DNA from: Dermatophilaceae bacterium Soc4.6
GTDB lineage: Bacteria; Actinomycetota; Actinomycetes; Actinomycetales; Dermatophilaceae
Reading direction: 5' to 3'
Assembly (NCBI GenBank): GCA_039889245.1
Contig: JAZGVH010000002.1
Location: 2,604,001-2,668,000, forward strand
Length of the DNA: 64,000 bases
This document shows, in pieces, positions 54,605-62,609 of the stretch. Within the stretch, counting starts at the first letter, position 1. Each line of letters starts with the position of its first letter. The translations under genes and the position numbers were made by a program. The notes beneath the pieces were generated by a model. That model ran no database searches, had not been told where the DNA came from, and saw only the letters and a program-made list of their open reading frames with translations.

Positions 54605-55276
54605 GCCCGCATTGTGCCCTACGGCCCGCCCAGCAGGTGCGGCTGGCGGACTGTCAGAGCTCTTGGGTCAGGGAGCCCCTTGTAGGTTTGCTGACCGCCA
54701 CACATGGGGTGTCGTCCCAGAGCGGAGCAGGCAGCCAAGCGCAGTGGTCAGCCCAAGGATGGGCGGAGGCCATCACGCAGTGACGCAGAGCGCCCTTGAC
54801 GCGGTCTGGGAGGTCGGCGCATCGTGCCGCGGTGGACGACTGCGAGAAGGCGAGCCGAGGGGCGGTGCCGGCCTCAGCGGGGCGGCCTGTCCACAGGTCA
54901 GCTCGCGAGGTCGAGAGTGAGGTGGCCGGGGTGCGTTGGGGTGCGCGCAGGGCGCGAAGCGCCCGAAGCGCGGGGTCCCCATCGCGGGCCCCCGGCCGAG
55001 CGGCGCGAAGCGCCGCCTTGATTATTCATAGGTCAACTCAGCAAAGGCCTGCGGTCAGGTGGTGCGATGACGGGTCAGGTGAACGGAAGGCAGTGGTTTT
55101 TAGATGCAGAATTTGGTGGCCTTCATCGCCACACCGGTTGTTCCCCCACTGCGCGCCCATCGGCGAGACTAGCTAGGTGAGGAGCGAGGGTATGGCGGGT
55201 GAGGGGTCCAGATCGGCCGAACGGGTCTCACGAAATTCGGAAGCCGACGCACGGACCGGGGCTGAGTTGTTTTGCC
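54605..55276. other. 670-bp interval without a supported gene
   Basis: Several short frames are open but none has a protein-like sequence or start signal. Two small hairpins with the same GAA triloop lie at 54950-54964 (GGGCGC/GCGCCC) and 55000-55016 (GCGGCGC/GCGCCGC), the second followed by CTTGATTATT, which could be a terminator. Otherwise nothing identified. Confidence 0.4.
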
Positions 55277-55708
55277 TTACTCTTTCGGCGGCCCCTCAAG
55301 AGCCAGCTTTCGAGCCTCCTTCACGACAGCGCTCACATAATCAGCAAGCATCTGTGCCTCTCCAAGCTGCAGATGATCGTCAGCCAATATTCGTATGGCC
55401 GTGGTCTGTAGCAGTCGCAGAGGCTCTCTGAGACCGGTGTATCCCCGAAGTACCGCACGATTTTGGGCAAGCATGAGGCGACCCACAGCGTCCTTTTTCG
55501 CATCGCCAGAGTTCCCGTTGGCAGCGATGTCATTGCTTGCTAGTACACAATCCTCTGCTAGCCCTAGCACCCCATCGTGCCACTCCTGTTTACGCTTGCT
55601 CTCCAGCTGCTTATTGCTTTGATAGACGGTGAATCCGCTTGTGATACCTCCACCCACGATCACGCCCACCAGTGGTCCCACGCCCGCCCACACGTCACCT
55701 AAAGTCAT
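55277..55708 (-). CDS. Small single-helix hypothetical protein
   Basis: 143 residues. One N-terminal membrane helix (AGVGPLVGVIVGGGITSGFT) precedes a soluble helical domain (KQLESKRKQEWHDGVLGLAE through LADYVSAVVKEARKLALEG). Family not recognised. The ATG at 55708 lies only 7 bp from the ISL3 target duplication, so the IS has cut the gene off from its natural promoter. Transcription now depends on the IS. Confidence 0.6.
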   Translation of the reverse strand: MTLGDVWAGVGPLVGVIVGGGITSGFTVYQSNKQLESKRKQEWHDGVLGLAEDCVLASNDIAANGNSGDAKKDAVGRLMLAQNRAVLRGYTGLREPLRLLQTTAIRILADDHLQLGEAQMLADYVSAVVKEARKLALEGPPKE

Positions 55709-55715
55709 GGCCGCA

Positions 55716-55723
55716 GTCTAAGG
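55716..55723. repeat. ISL3 target-site duplication, left copy
   Basis: GTCTAAGG, identical to 60927-60934 on the other side of the element. An 8-bp duplication is the ISL3-family rule. Confidence 0.92.
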
Positions 55724-55747
55724 GGCTCTTCGGATTCAAGCGTGGGG
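55724..55747. repeat. ISL3 terminal inverted repeat, left
   Basis: 24 bp starting GGCTCTTCGGATTCAAGC; pairs with 60903-60926 with one difference. It contains the transposase stop codon (55736-55738). Confidence 0.92.
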
Positions 55748-55867
55748 TCTTCCTCGTCGGTAGGGGCGGGTTCCTGACACGGCGAGCAGGATGCGGATGC
55801 GGTCGTGCTCGAAGTTGCGGAAGCCGTGGGCCAGGCGCCGGGTCTTCTCGATGATGAGGTTCAGGGT
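55736..55867 (-). pseudogene. ISL3 transposase, C-terminal fragment
   Basis: The minus strand reads LNLIIEKTRRLAHGFRNFEH, then DRIRILLAVSGTRPYRRGRP and stops inside the terminal repeat. This is the end of the ISL3 DDE transposase whose N-terminal part lies at 59603-60801. The two parts join at GGTEAV/NLIIEK once the Tn554-like element is removed. Confidence 0.9.
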
Positions 55868-55878
55868 TATCTGGAGCA
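55868..55878. repeat. Tn554-like terminal inverted repeat, left
   Basis: TTATCTGGAGC, exact complement of 59592-59602. A further copy of the complement, GCTCCAGATAA, lies inside the right end at 59523-59533. Confidence 0.85.
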
Positions 55879-55918
55879 CTTGGTCGGATGTGGCCGGTGA
55901 CCTGCATGTCTGCGTCGG

Positions 55919-56317
55919 CTACATGTCGCTGACGGGGGCGTCGCGGCCGGCGGTGCGGTCCTGCCCGATGCGGGTGGCGAGTTGCAGGCGGAGCGCGTGG
56001 TTCTCTGCTCGCAGGGTGTGGAGTTCCTGGCGGAGGGTGGTCAGCTGTTCGTCGCGGGAGGCTTGGCTCATCCGTTGGGCTGCGGGTTGACGGGGGCTGC
56101 GGGTGGCGGGAGCTCGAAGCCGGTTGATTTGCTCGCGGAGCTGGGGATCGCGATAGAGCAGGGTCCGCGAGACGCCGGCGGTGTGAGCGACGGCGGCGTA
56201 GGTGATGGGGGTGCCAGCGTGGTCGAGGGTATGGATGGCCGCGCGGGCCCGCTCCCGAGCCGATTCGGCTCGGTGCCGGCTCGCGGCAGTGAGGGCTGTG
56301 GTGTTGTCAGCGCGCAT
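55919..56317 (-). CDS. TnpC-like accessory protein (DUF6262)
   Basis: 132 residues: an N-terminal HTH-like domain (HTLDHAGTPITYAAVAHTAG, then VSRTLLYRDPQLREQI) and a C-terminal coiled coil (DEQLTTLRQELHTLRAENHA). This is the third gene of Tn554-type elements; TnpC of Tn554 affects efficiency and orientation of transposition. The ATG at 56317 has AGGA upstream and overlaps tnpB by 11 bp; an ATG at 56347 is also possible. Confidence 0.82.
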   Translation of the reverse strand: MRADNTTALTAASRHRAESARERARAAIHTLDHAGTPITYAAVAHTAGVSRTLLYRDPQLREQINRLRAPATRSPRQPAAQRMSQASRDEQLTTLRQELHTLRAENHALRLQLATRIGQDRTAGRDAPVSDM

Positions 56318-58310
56318 CGGGGGTGTCCTGTCCGGCTGGGGCGTCATGGATCCCGAGGGTCTCGAGGGTTTCCAGCGCGGAGATGATCCTCGTGAGGTTG
56401 TCGGCGACCTTGCGGTGGTTGTCGGCCAGCCGGTGGTTGCCGCGGTGCTCGGCCAGGTCGATCAGTTCGAGGGTGTCGTCGTGTTGGCGCCGGTGGATCG
56501 GCAGGAACGTCGTGGTGGTTTGGAAGTCCGGGCAGGTCAGGCAGGCGTTGGGGTGTGGGCAGTCCTGCTGCGGTGGTCGTCCGCAGTAGCCGTTCGGCAG
56601 GCTGGCCTGCACCCGGGCGAGGTTGTGCTTGATCCACTCGGCGTCGGCGCTGGGACCGTGGGGGTCGAACGGGAGGCGGTCACCGTGGATGTCCACGCGC
56701 CGCTGCTGGTAGTCGTCGAAGGCCGCGCGGACGGTGGCGTCGTGGATCGTGGCGTACCGGGCGGTCATCTGGGGTGAGGCGTGGCCGAGCATCTTCTGAA
56801 CGACGTGCTGCGGCACACCGGCGTTGATCAACCGGGTCCCGAGGGTGTGACGGTACTGGTGCGCGGTGACGGACACGGCCTGGCCGGCTTCGTCGTGGAG
56901 ACTGATCTTCTCCTGCCAGTCGGCTAGGCGCTGGCGCAGGGTGGCGTAGGAGAATGGTTGGGCCCCATCGGGATTGGCGTGAGGCGAGGGAAACAGCTTC
57001 GGGCATCCGGCTGGCCAGCGGCTGCTCAGGTGCAGTTGTTGGGCGCGGACGGCGTCGGCGGCCCGCTGCGACAGCGGGACGAGCTGCTCGGTGGACATCT
57101 TGTGGTTGACGTACTTCAGGCAGGGCCAGCCGGCGCTGTCGACGATGACGGGGTTGTACTCGAGCAGGCAGGCGTCATTGGCGCGTAGGCCGGTCTCCTG
57201 GATGAGGATCAGCAGGTGTCGGGTGGTCTCGTCGGGGAGCAGGGCGAGGTTGTTGGGGTCCTCGAGCTGGGCCATCACGAACTCGGGGATGAACCGTGGC
57301 AGGGGACGCGGCCGCGGTGGCAGCTCGTCCAGGTACAGCGCGGCGTGACCGGAGAGGCCGGGCATCCAGTCGTGGCGGTGGCAGGCCTGCAGGAAGCTGC
57401 GCAGGATGACCAGGTAGGTGTTCGTCGTGTTGCCCGACAACTGCGGCGCCGCGGTGAGCCAGGACAGGTAGTGCTCCAGGACCTGCCGGCTGATCCCGCT
57501 GGCATCATCGACGTCCGGGTGATGGTGATGCAGGAACCCGGCGAACCAGCGCAGGGCACGCTCGTCGATGCTGACCGATCCGAACGCTTTACCGGCGCCG
57601 AGCCGGTAGCGGCAGGCTCGCTTGATCGCCTCACGCAGCCACGGTTGTGGGATGTGGTCGAACCGAATGGGTGGGACCTTCTTCGGCGACGGTCGCGCCC
57701 CGAGTGCGGCTGCCCGCCAGGTGTCTCGAGCGAACTCGGCCTCGGCGTCGATGCCCTCGTCCAGGTCGAGCACCTGCCGCCACGCGAAACGCAGCTGGCC
57801 CATCGCCCGGCCACCGGTGTCGGTCAGGCCGTGCTCGAGGGCCAGCAAGGTCCAGCGCTCCAGCCCGTGGTCCAGCAGCGAGTCGACCCTGGCGGTACTG
57901 ACCAGCCTCACGAGGCGGTTGATCATCATCGGGACGAGGCGGATCGTTCGATGATCGTGGCGGATCTGAATGGAGTAGGCCACCTCCAACCGCAGCTGCA
58001 ACGGCAACCCGCGAAGATCGAACGCGTCGATCCGGTCGCTGTGACCGCCGACCACCGGGCCGGTCGTGGCCGCGAACAGGTCCAGGTCGTGGCGGCCCTC
58101 GTGGACCCACCGTCCGTAGTGGCTGTTGCACAGCAACTTGGTCCAGGCGCCGCGTTCGCAGTCGGTGACGCGGCACTGCCCGCGCGCGAAGACGGGGTGG
58201 GTGGGATCGATGTGGATCAGGTCGACCGCGAACTCCGGTCGGACAGCCGCTCCCAGCTTGTCCAGCAGGCTCAGCGCGCCAGCCCGGTTGGCGTGCAGCG
58301 CGATGGTCAT
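56307..58310 (-). CDS. TnpB-like tyrosine recombinase of the Tn554-type element
   Basis: 667 residues. A long N-terminal region is followed by a phage-integrase catalytic domain: Arg in QETGLRANDACLL, His484-x-x-Arg487 in HQYRHTLGTRL, His510 in MLGHASP and the nucleophile Tyr519 in ARYATIH. A Cys cluster, CGRPPQQDCPHPNACLTC, near residues 576-593 may bind zinc and is typical of this family. The ATG at 58310 overlaps the tnpA stop as ATGA. All catalytic residues are present. Confidence 0.9.
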   Translation of the reverse strand: MTIALHANRAGALSLLDKLGAAVRPEFAVDLIHIDPTHPVFARGQCRVTDCERGAWTKLLCNSHYGRWVHEGRHDLDLFAATTGPVVGGHSDRIDAFDLRGLPLQLRLEVAYSIQIRHDHRTIRLVPMMINRLVRLVSTARVDSLLDHGLERWTLLALEHGLTDTGGRAMGQLRFAWRQVLDLDEGIDAEAEFARDTWRAAALGARPSPKKVPPIRFDHIPQPWLREAIKRACRYRLGAGKAFGSVSIDERALRWFAGFLHHHHPDVDDASGISRQVLEHYLSWLTAAPQLSGNTTNTYLVILRSFLQACHRHDWMPGLSGHAALYLDELPPRPRPLPRFIPEFVMAQLEDPNNLALLPDETTRHLLILIQETGLRANDACLLEYNPVIVDSAGWPCLKYVNHKMSTEQLVPLSQRAADAVRAQQLHLSSRWPAGCPKLFPSPHANPDGAQPFSYATLRQRLADWQEKISLHDEAGQAVSVTAHQYRHTLGTRLINAGVPQHVVQKMLGHASPQMTARYATIHDATVRAAFDDYQQRRVDIHGDRLPFDPHGPSADAEWIKHNLARVQASLPNGYCGRPPQQDCPHPNACLTCPDFQTTTTFLPIHRRQHDDTLELIDLAEHRGNHRLADNHRKVADNLTRIISALETLETLGIHDAPAGQDTPDAR

Positions 58311-59455
58311 GACGGGTCCGCCTGCAGGACCGGGCGAGTGGCTGGCCGCTCGACCCAGAATCCCGCGCGGACGAGCTCGGCCCGCACGTCCTCGACACCG
58401 AGATGGACGTACGTTTCGCTCGTGGTCACGACCGAGCGGTGGGTCAGCATGTTCGAGACGATCTCGATCGGGACACCGGCCCGGATCAGCTCCGTCGCCC
58501 GGGTATGGCGCAGCATGTGGGGGCTGAACTCGATCCCGGTCCCGGCCCGCAGGCGGGCCACGAGCTTCGCGACCGCGTCGTACCGCAGGGGTCGCCCGAC
58601 CGGTGCCGCGAACAGGTTGACGAAGACGTAGTCGCTGTCCAGGTCGCCGTATTCGGTGTGCATGTACTCGCTGTACAGGCGCACCAGCGGCGCTGAAACG
58701 GGCAGCACGGCAACGGTTTTGGTCTTGGCGCGGGCGCCGTTGGCGTTGTCGTCACGCGGCACGATCCGCAGCTCGCACCGACGAGAGATCAGATCGCTGT
58801 GGCGCAGCCCGAGCGCTTGACCCACCCTGATCCCGGTCTCGGCCAGCAGCGCGAGCAGGAACCTGTCTCGCAGCCGCGTGCAGGCGCCGAGGATCACCGC
58901 GACCTCCTCAACGCTCAGCGTGGACGGCAGCCGCCTCGGTGCCTTGAGCTTGACGGGTCTGGTCGCGATCGGGCGTCCCTTGGTGACATGGTGCAGGAAC
59001 GGCTTGAACGACCCCCTCGGTACACGGCGCCACGCGACCAACGACTCAGCCAGGGCCACACCCGTGCGGGCGTGGAAGTCATAGAAGCCGAACACGCCCG
59101 CCAGGTGACGGTTGACGGTGGCCTCGCTGCGGCGGGCCGTTGCAGCATCCAGCACGATGACGTTCGCGGCCGGTGCCCGCAGCCACGACACGAACCGTGA
59201 GACGTCCTCGACTCCGGCGCTGGCCCAGTCGACGCGTCTCAAGGCGAGGAACTCGAGCCACAACGCCAGACTGTGCGCGTACGCCCGCACCGTGTTCGGC
59301 GACCGCTCGATCGAGGACAGGAACGCCAGGTACCGCTCCGCCGCCTCGACCGGACCGAAGTCGTCGTCGACGACGGTCCACGACTCCACCCCCGTCACCG
59401 GCATGAGCACCCGTTGCGCCTTCACCAGCACCGCCACCTCGAGGTCGGCCTGCAC
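58307..59455 (-). CDS. TnpA-like tyrosine recombinase of the Tn554-type element
   Basis: 382-residue tyrosine recombinase with an N-terminal SAM-like core-binding domain (ERYLAFLSSIERSPNTVRAY) and catalytic domain: Arg in AETGIRVGQALGLRHSDL, His313-x-x-Arg316 in HMLRHTRATEL, His339 and Tyr349 in SETYVHLG. The GTG at 59455 is the first start near the right end. Works together with TnpB and TnpC. No inactivating mutation is seen. Confidence 0.9.
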   Translation of the reverse strand: MQADLEVAVLVKAQRVLMPVTGVESWTVVDDDFGPVEAAERYLAFLSSIERSPNTVRAYAHSLALWLEFLALRRVDWASAGVEDVSRFVSWLRAPAANVIVLDAATARRSEATVNRHLAGVFGFYDFHARTGVALAESLVAWRRVPRGSFKPFLHHVTKGRPIATRPVKLKAPRRLPSTLSVEEVAVILGACTRLRDRFLLALLAETGIRVGQALGLRHSDLISRRCELRIVPRDDNANGARAKTKTVAVLPVSAPLVRLYSEYMHTEYGDLDSDYVFVNLFAAPVGRPLRYDAVAKLVARLRAGTGIEFSPHMLRHTRATELIRAGVPIEIVSNMLTHRSVVTTSETYVHLGVEDVRAELVRAGFWVERPATRPVLQADPS

Positions 59456-59591
59456 CGGCTTCCAGCCGGATACCTACTCTTCTACTCCGACCCGCCAGCC
59501 ACGTGGGGGACGTCGAAGACATGCTCCAGATAACGTGTCGCTGACGCACCGGATCGGCCTCGTGAGCTACGTCGGACACACCCTCCGGAGG

Positions 59592-59602
59592 GCTCCAGAT
59601 AA
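59592..59602. repeat. Tn554-like terminal inverted repeat, right
   Basis: GCTCCAGATAA, complement of the left end. Directly before it lies a 12-bp palindrome CCCTCCGGAGGG (59581-59592). Confidence 0.85.
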
Positions 59603-60801
59603 TGACGGCCTCCGTCCCGCCGTTGGAGATGCGGTGGGTCTCGAACCGGGCCATGACGTGCTCACGCCACATCCGCAGCGTGCGCCCGAGCCGGGCGACC
59701 TCGGGGATCGGGCACTGGTGGAACGAGTCGAGGACCTTCTCGGCGGCGGCGCGGCCGGCGGCGGCGTCCTGCTGGTACATCGACCGCAGCTGTTGGTAGG
59801 CGTGCCAGGCGAGGGTGACCTCCCACCCGGGGTCACCGGCGATGAGGCACGCGTTGAGCTTGGCTGCGGCCTTCTCGGGCAAGTGCTCCCGACCGCGGCG
59901 CAGTAGCCCACGGATCTTGTACAGCCGGGTCGTCCTTGTGCCCACGCCGGCCGAGGGTGTCCTGCTGGACCCGGCGGCGGACCTCGTCAACGACCTGGGT
60001 CCCGAGCTTCACGACGTGGAAGGCGTCAAGGACGGCGACGGCATCGGGTAGCTCGTCGCGGATGGCGTCGGCGTACCCGCGGAACGGGTCGAGGGAGGCG
60101 TGCTTGATCCCGGCGGTGAACGTGTTCGGCTGCTTCTTCAGCCACCCCGCGTAGGCGGTGCCGGTCCGGCCGGGGACGACGTCCAGGAGGCGAGCATGCA
60201 GCTGCCCCTCGGCGTCTCGGGTCAGGTCGACCATCCCCGTCACGGCCCGTTGGGCGTCCCCGATCTTCGAGGACCGCCAGATGTGCTCGTCCACGCCGAG
60301 GACCTCGACCCCGTCCAGGCGGGCCGGGTCGGCCACGCGGCGGGTGGCCTCGGCCTCGACCGCGTCCCAGCAGGTGTGCCAGTCGACGCCAAGATGACGG
60401 GCCAGCGCGGACACCGTGGTGTCGTCCAGGGTGAGCGCGTCCGTGGCTCACGCCGCCGCTCTGCTCGTGAGCTTCGCCCGGGGTGCGACGAGGTCGTGAC
60501 GCTCGGTGAAGACCCCTACCGGGCACGCCGGTTCGCGGCACCGCCACAGCCGGGCGAGCCACACCAGCCGCACCGGCACCCCGAACGCGGGGGCTTCCGC
60601 GACGACCCGTCGTCGCCGGCCGTGCCCGATCGCGACGACCCCGCAGGACGGGCAACCGCCGACATCGGCGTCGGTCTCGATAGTCAGAACGAACCTGGTC
60701 TCGTCGCGCTGGACGGTCAGGACGTGCATGCCCGGCACGTCGAACAACAGGTCGGTGCGAGGGCACCAGGTCGCGCTCGAGGCGCACGTAGAGTGGTCCA
60801 C
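59603..60801 (-). pseudogene. ISL3 transposase, N-terminal part with stop codon and frameshift
   Basis: The start is GTG 60801. The N-terminal zinc-ribbon region reads GGCPSCGVVAIGHGRRRR and LWRCREPACPVGVFTERHDL. At 60448-60450 a TGA replaces the expected TGG of RAAAWATDALTL; the same frame continues with SALARHLGVDWHTCWDAVEA, LGVDEHIWRSS (first catalytic Asp) and VLDAFHVVKLGTQVVDEVRR (second). Near 59925-59929 one extra base shifts the frame (GRRGHKDDP to LYKIRGLLRRGREHL). It ends in SNGGTEAV at the Tn554-like junction. Three independent lesions make it a dead gene. Confidence 0.9.
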
Positions 60802-60902
60802 GTCGAGGCCTTCTCTTGGAGCAACTGCTTGGTCGCTGTTGATCCTGAAGGCCTCGACACCCTCATGTGCGGACCGCCACGCCGGGCCCTGTCAGAGCGG
60901 GC

Positions 60903-60926
60903 CCCCACGCTTAAATCCGAAGAGCC
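60903..60926. repeat. ISL3 terminal inverted repeat, right
   Basis: Complement of 55724-55747 with one mismatch (TTT AAGC against TTC AAGC in the outer-to-inner reading). Confidence 0.92.
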
Positions 60927-60934
60927 GTCTAAGG
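60927..60934. repeat. ISL3 target-site duplication, right copy
   Basis: GTCTAAGG, identical to 55716-55723. Confidence 0.92.
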
Positions 60935-61140
60935 GTCTTCGCTACGAGTCCACGAGACCGACGTCTCTACTGCGGTGTAAGAAAACGCTGGTCCACTGAT
61001 GCCCCCATATGCACCCCATCTTCCTCTCTTCACCCGCTGCAGCATCAACAGGCGATATGCCAATGCCGCGCAACCGTAAGGAGCTACCCCATCGCCGCAC
61101 CCATCTGGTCCGACGAGTTCATCAACTTAGGCGTCGCCTG

Positions 61141-61359
61141 ATGCGCCCAACCCAGGACGAGGCGAAGGCTGGGGCCGCGACTGCCAAGGCGGAGTGGCAG
61201 GCCTTGATTGACGACAACGACAAGCTCAAGGTGTTGGGCGAGCAGCAGGCGCAGGCCGCCGACGGCCGTGCAATCTCGGCAGCGCAGAAGGATGCCATCG
61301 GCGTGACCAGAACGGCATTCTCGCGGCGCTTCGTGCAGGCGAAGGTCATGGAGGTCTAA
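61141..61359 (+). CDS. Small hypothetical protein
   Basis: 72 residues, helical and Ala/Lys-rich (MRPTQDEAKAGAATAKAEWQ, then ALIDDNDKLKVLGEQQAQAA and RTAFSRRFVQAKVMEV). Not recognised. The frame is open upstream to 61009, so the protein could be longer. Another frame ending SYPIAAPIWSDEFINLGVA stops with TGATG right at 61141, which hints at a preceding short gene. Its stop overlaps the next start as TAATG. Confidence 0.45.
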   Translation: MRPTQDEAKAGAATAKAEWQALIDDNDKLKVLGEQQAQAADGRAISAAQKDAIGVTRTAFSRRFVQAKVMEV

Positions 61360-61535
61360 TGATTGATGCATCCGACGAGCCCGTGATCGTACCCGAGGCC
61401 GATGAGTGGAACGCGGACCTACGCAATTGGTGTCGATGCGCAAATCTGTCGCCTGAGCGTCGCCTTAACGTGAGAAGCCCACGCCCACCTCAAACCCAGC
61501 AACCGCTTTACGAATTCATGCGCCCTTCAGACTAA
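61359..61535 (+). CDS. Very small hypothetical protein (58 aa)
   Basis: MIDASDEPVIVPEADEWNAD, then LRNWCRCANLSPERRLNVRS and a Pro-rich end. It starts in a TAATG overlap with the previous small gene, which argues for coupled translation. Trp and Cys content (WCRC) looks protein-like. Not recognised. It overlaps the convergent membrane-protein gene by 20 bp. Confidence 0.4.
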   Translation: MIDASDEPVIVPEADEWNADLRNWCRCANLSPERRLNVRSPRPPQTQQPLYEFMRPSD

Positions 61536-62535
61536 AGACGATTGCTGTGCCAGCCAAGACAGACAGAACCGCACAAGTTACGGGAACCGACAAAATCATT
61601 ATCCGTTGAAGGATTGGCCGCGGCCCTCCCTCCTTAAGCCGACGCCTCCAAAGTTCTGAGCTTTCCAATGAGGACATGGAGAGGGCGACCTGCATCTTGA
61701 TCATCCACCATGCGATGCCAATTAGGGGTCCCACCACAAGCGCCGGATCGATGTATTGCAGGCGCATATCCTCGATTCCGATGGCGGTAGAGCTCACAAC
61801 ATAGCGCATGACGGCGTTGAAGGCTCCCCAGATGACGACTACTAGGAGTGTGATCGCTGTGGATTGACCGACCGCCTCCGACAACGCACCAAGCCCCTTT
61901 TTGAAGGGCGTTGATGCGCCTTTGGTACCATTTTCAGCATCAGTGGGGGAAGGCACGGTCTTGTTAGAAGGGCTCGGCGAACCAGCGATTAAGAACAGCA
62001 GGGAGACCACCGAGAAAGTCAAGTACGCGACTATAGAAACAACCGTTAAGGCGGGCCCGTAAGTGGTGCTTAGGAAATTGGCGGCCACATTATAAAAGAT
62101 GAGGGCGATCGCGGCCACGCAAAGGCCCACAGCAAGCAACTTTCCGACAGTCCGCAGACGGCGCAACTCAAGCTTGATGTCGGCCGCCAACATCTCTTCC
62201 GGGCTCCGCTGTCCCTGTTCTATGTGGCCGGATTCATTAATATCATCCGGCCCGCTGTTCTTTTGCCCAACTGTATGGGGGGCCATTTGCCCTTTGGCGA
62301 CCCCTGCTGACGGAGTTTTTGGAGCGGGGGTCGGCGTCATGTCAGATGGCCTCGGCTTCGGCTGCTGTTCTGGGCACTCGGACTCACTGATCCTACTCCT
62401 CGCACTCGCCTGCATCGCTCGATGGGCCGGCCCTGCGTCACGAGTGGGGCCTCTGGGCGCCGACGCGCTACTGCGGTACGGCTCATCCTCGGCCTTGGCA
62501 GGCCCGGCGAGCGGGGCCTTCCTTGCTATCGGCAC
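61516..62535 (-). CDS. Hypothetical multi-span membrane protein
   Basis: 339 residues as read from the ATG at 62535. The first 110-140 are Pro/Ala/Ser-rich and disordered, so a later start (for example the ATG at about 62341) is possible. About six helices follow (LLAVGLCVAAIALIFYNVAA, ALTVVSIVAYLTFSVVSLLF, AITLLVVVIWGAFNAVMRYV, ALVVGPLIGIAWWMIKMQVA and a C-terminal one). A charged segment RSPEEMLAADIKLELRRLRT precedes the first helix. Family not recognised. It lies 74 bp downstream of the DUF262 gene on the same strand and may be its partner. Confidence 0.6.
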   Translation of the reverse strand: MPIARKAPLAGPAKAEDEPYRSSASAPRGPTRDAGPAHRAMQASARSRISESECPEQQPKPRPSDMTPTPAPKTPSAGVAKGQMAPHTVGQKNSGPDDINESGHIEQGQRSPEEMLAADIKLELRRLRTVGKLLAVGLCVAAIALIFYNVAANFLSTTYGPALTVVSIVAYLTFSVVSLLFLIAGSPSPSNKTVPSPTDAENGTKGASTPFKKGLGALSEAVGQSTAITLLVVVIWGAFNAVMRYVVSSTAIGIEDMRLQYIDPALVVGPLIGIAWWMIKMQVALSMSSLESSELWRRRLKEGGPRPILQRIMILSVPVTCAVLSVLAGTAIVFSLKGA

Positions 62536-62609
62536 CTCGCGGAGAGGGTCAAGTTGCCTCCCCGAGCTACGTTTTTGCTCCGAATCAACACACGATCCGT
62601 GCCGGCGCG

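Larger units (their letters stand above)
55868..59602 (-). mobile_element. Tn554-type transposon (tnpA-tnpB-tnpC), complete
   Basis: 3735-bp element inserted in the ISL3 transposase gene. The ends are an 11-bp terminal inverted repeat (TTATCTGGAGC 55868-55878; complement 59592-59602). Just outside lie two different hexamers, CCCTGA (minus strand of 55862-55867) and CCGTCA (minus strand of 59603-59608). Tn554 relatives carry such unequal 6-bp cores because one is brought from the previous site. No passenger gene is present: the space is filled by the three transposition genes. The genes look intact. Confidence 0.88.
55724..60926 (-). mobile_element. ISL3-family insertion sequence, inactivated and interrupted
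   Basis: Terminal inverted repeats of 24 bp with one mismatch (55724-55747, starting GGCTCTTCGGAT, and 60903-60926) and a perfect 8-bp target duplication GTCTAAGG define the element. Without the 3.73-kb insert it is about 1.47 kb, a normal ISL3 size. Its only gene, a DDE transposase, is broken by a stop codon, a frameshift and the Tn554-like insertion. It is therefore immobile unless helped in trans. Confidence 0.93.

Noticed and set aside
55919-59455. The two tyrosine recombinases as the integrase of the island
   Set aside because: They sit inside an element with its own terminal repeats and with tnpC, the Tn554 arrangement, and are far from the tRNA remnant.
59536-59546. Direct repeat TGTCGCTGACG shared with 55924-55934 near both ends of the Tn554-type element
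   Set aside because: The left copy is explained by the tnpC C-terminal codons and 11 bp is too short to interpret without other copies; kept only as a note.
59079-59990. A 303-residue independent protein
   Set aside because: Its N-terminal part is the frameshifted ISL3 transposase and its C-terminal part is antisense-like sequence over tnpA.
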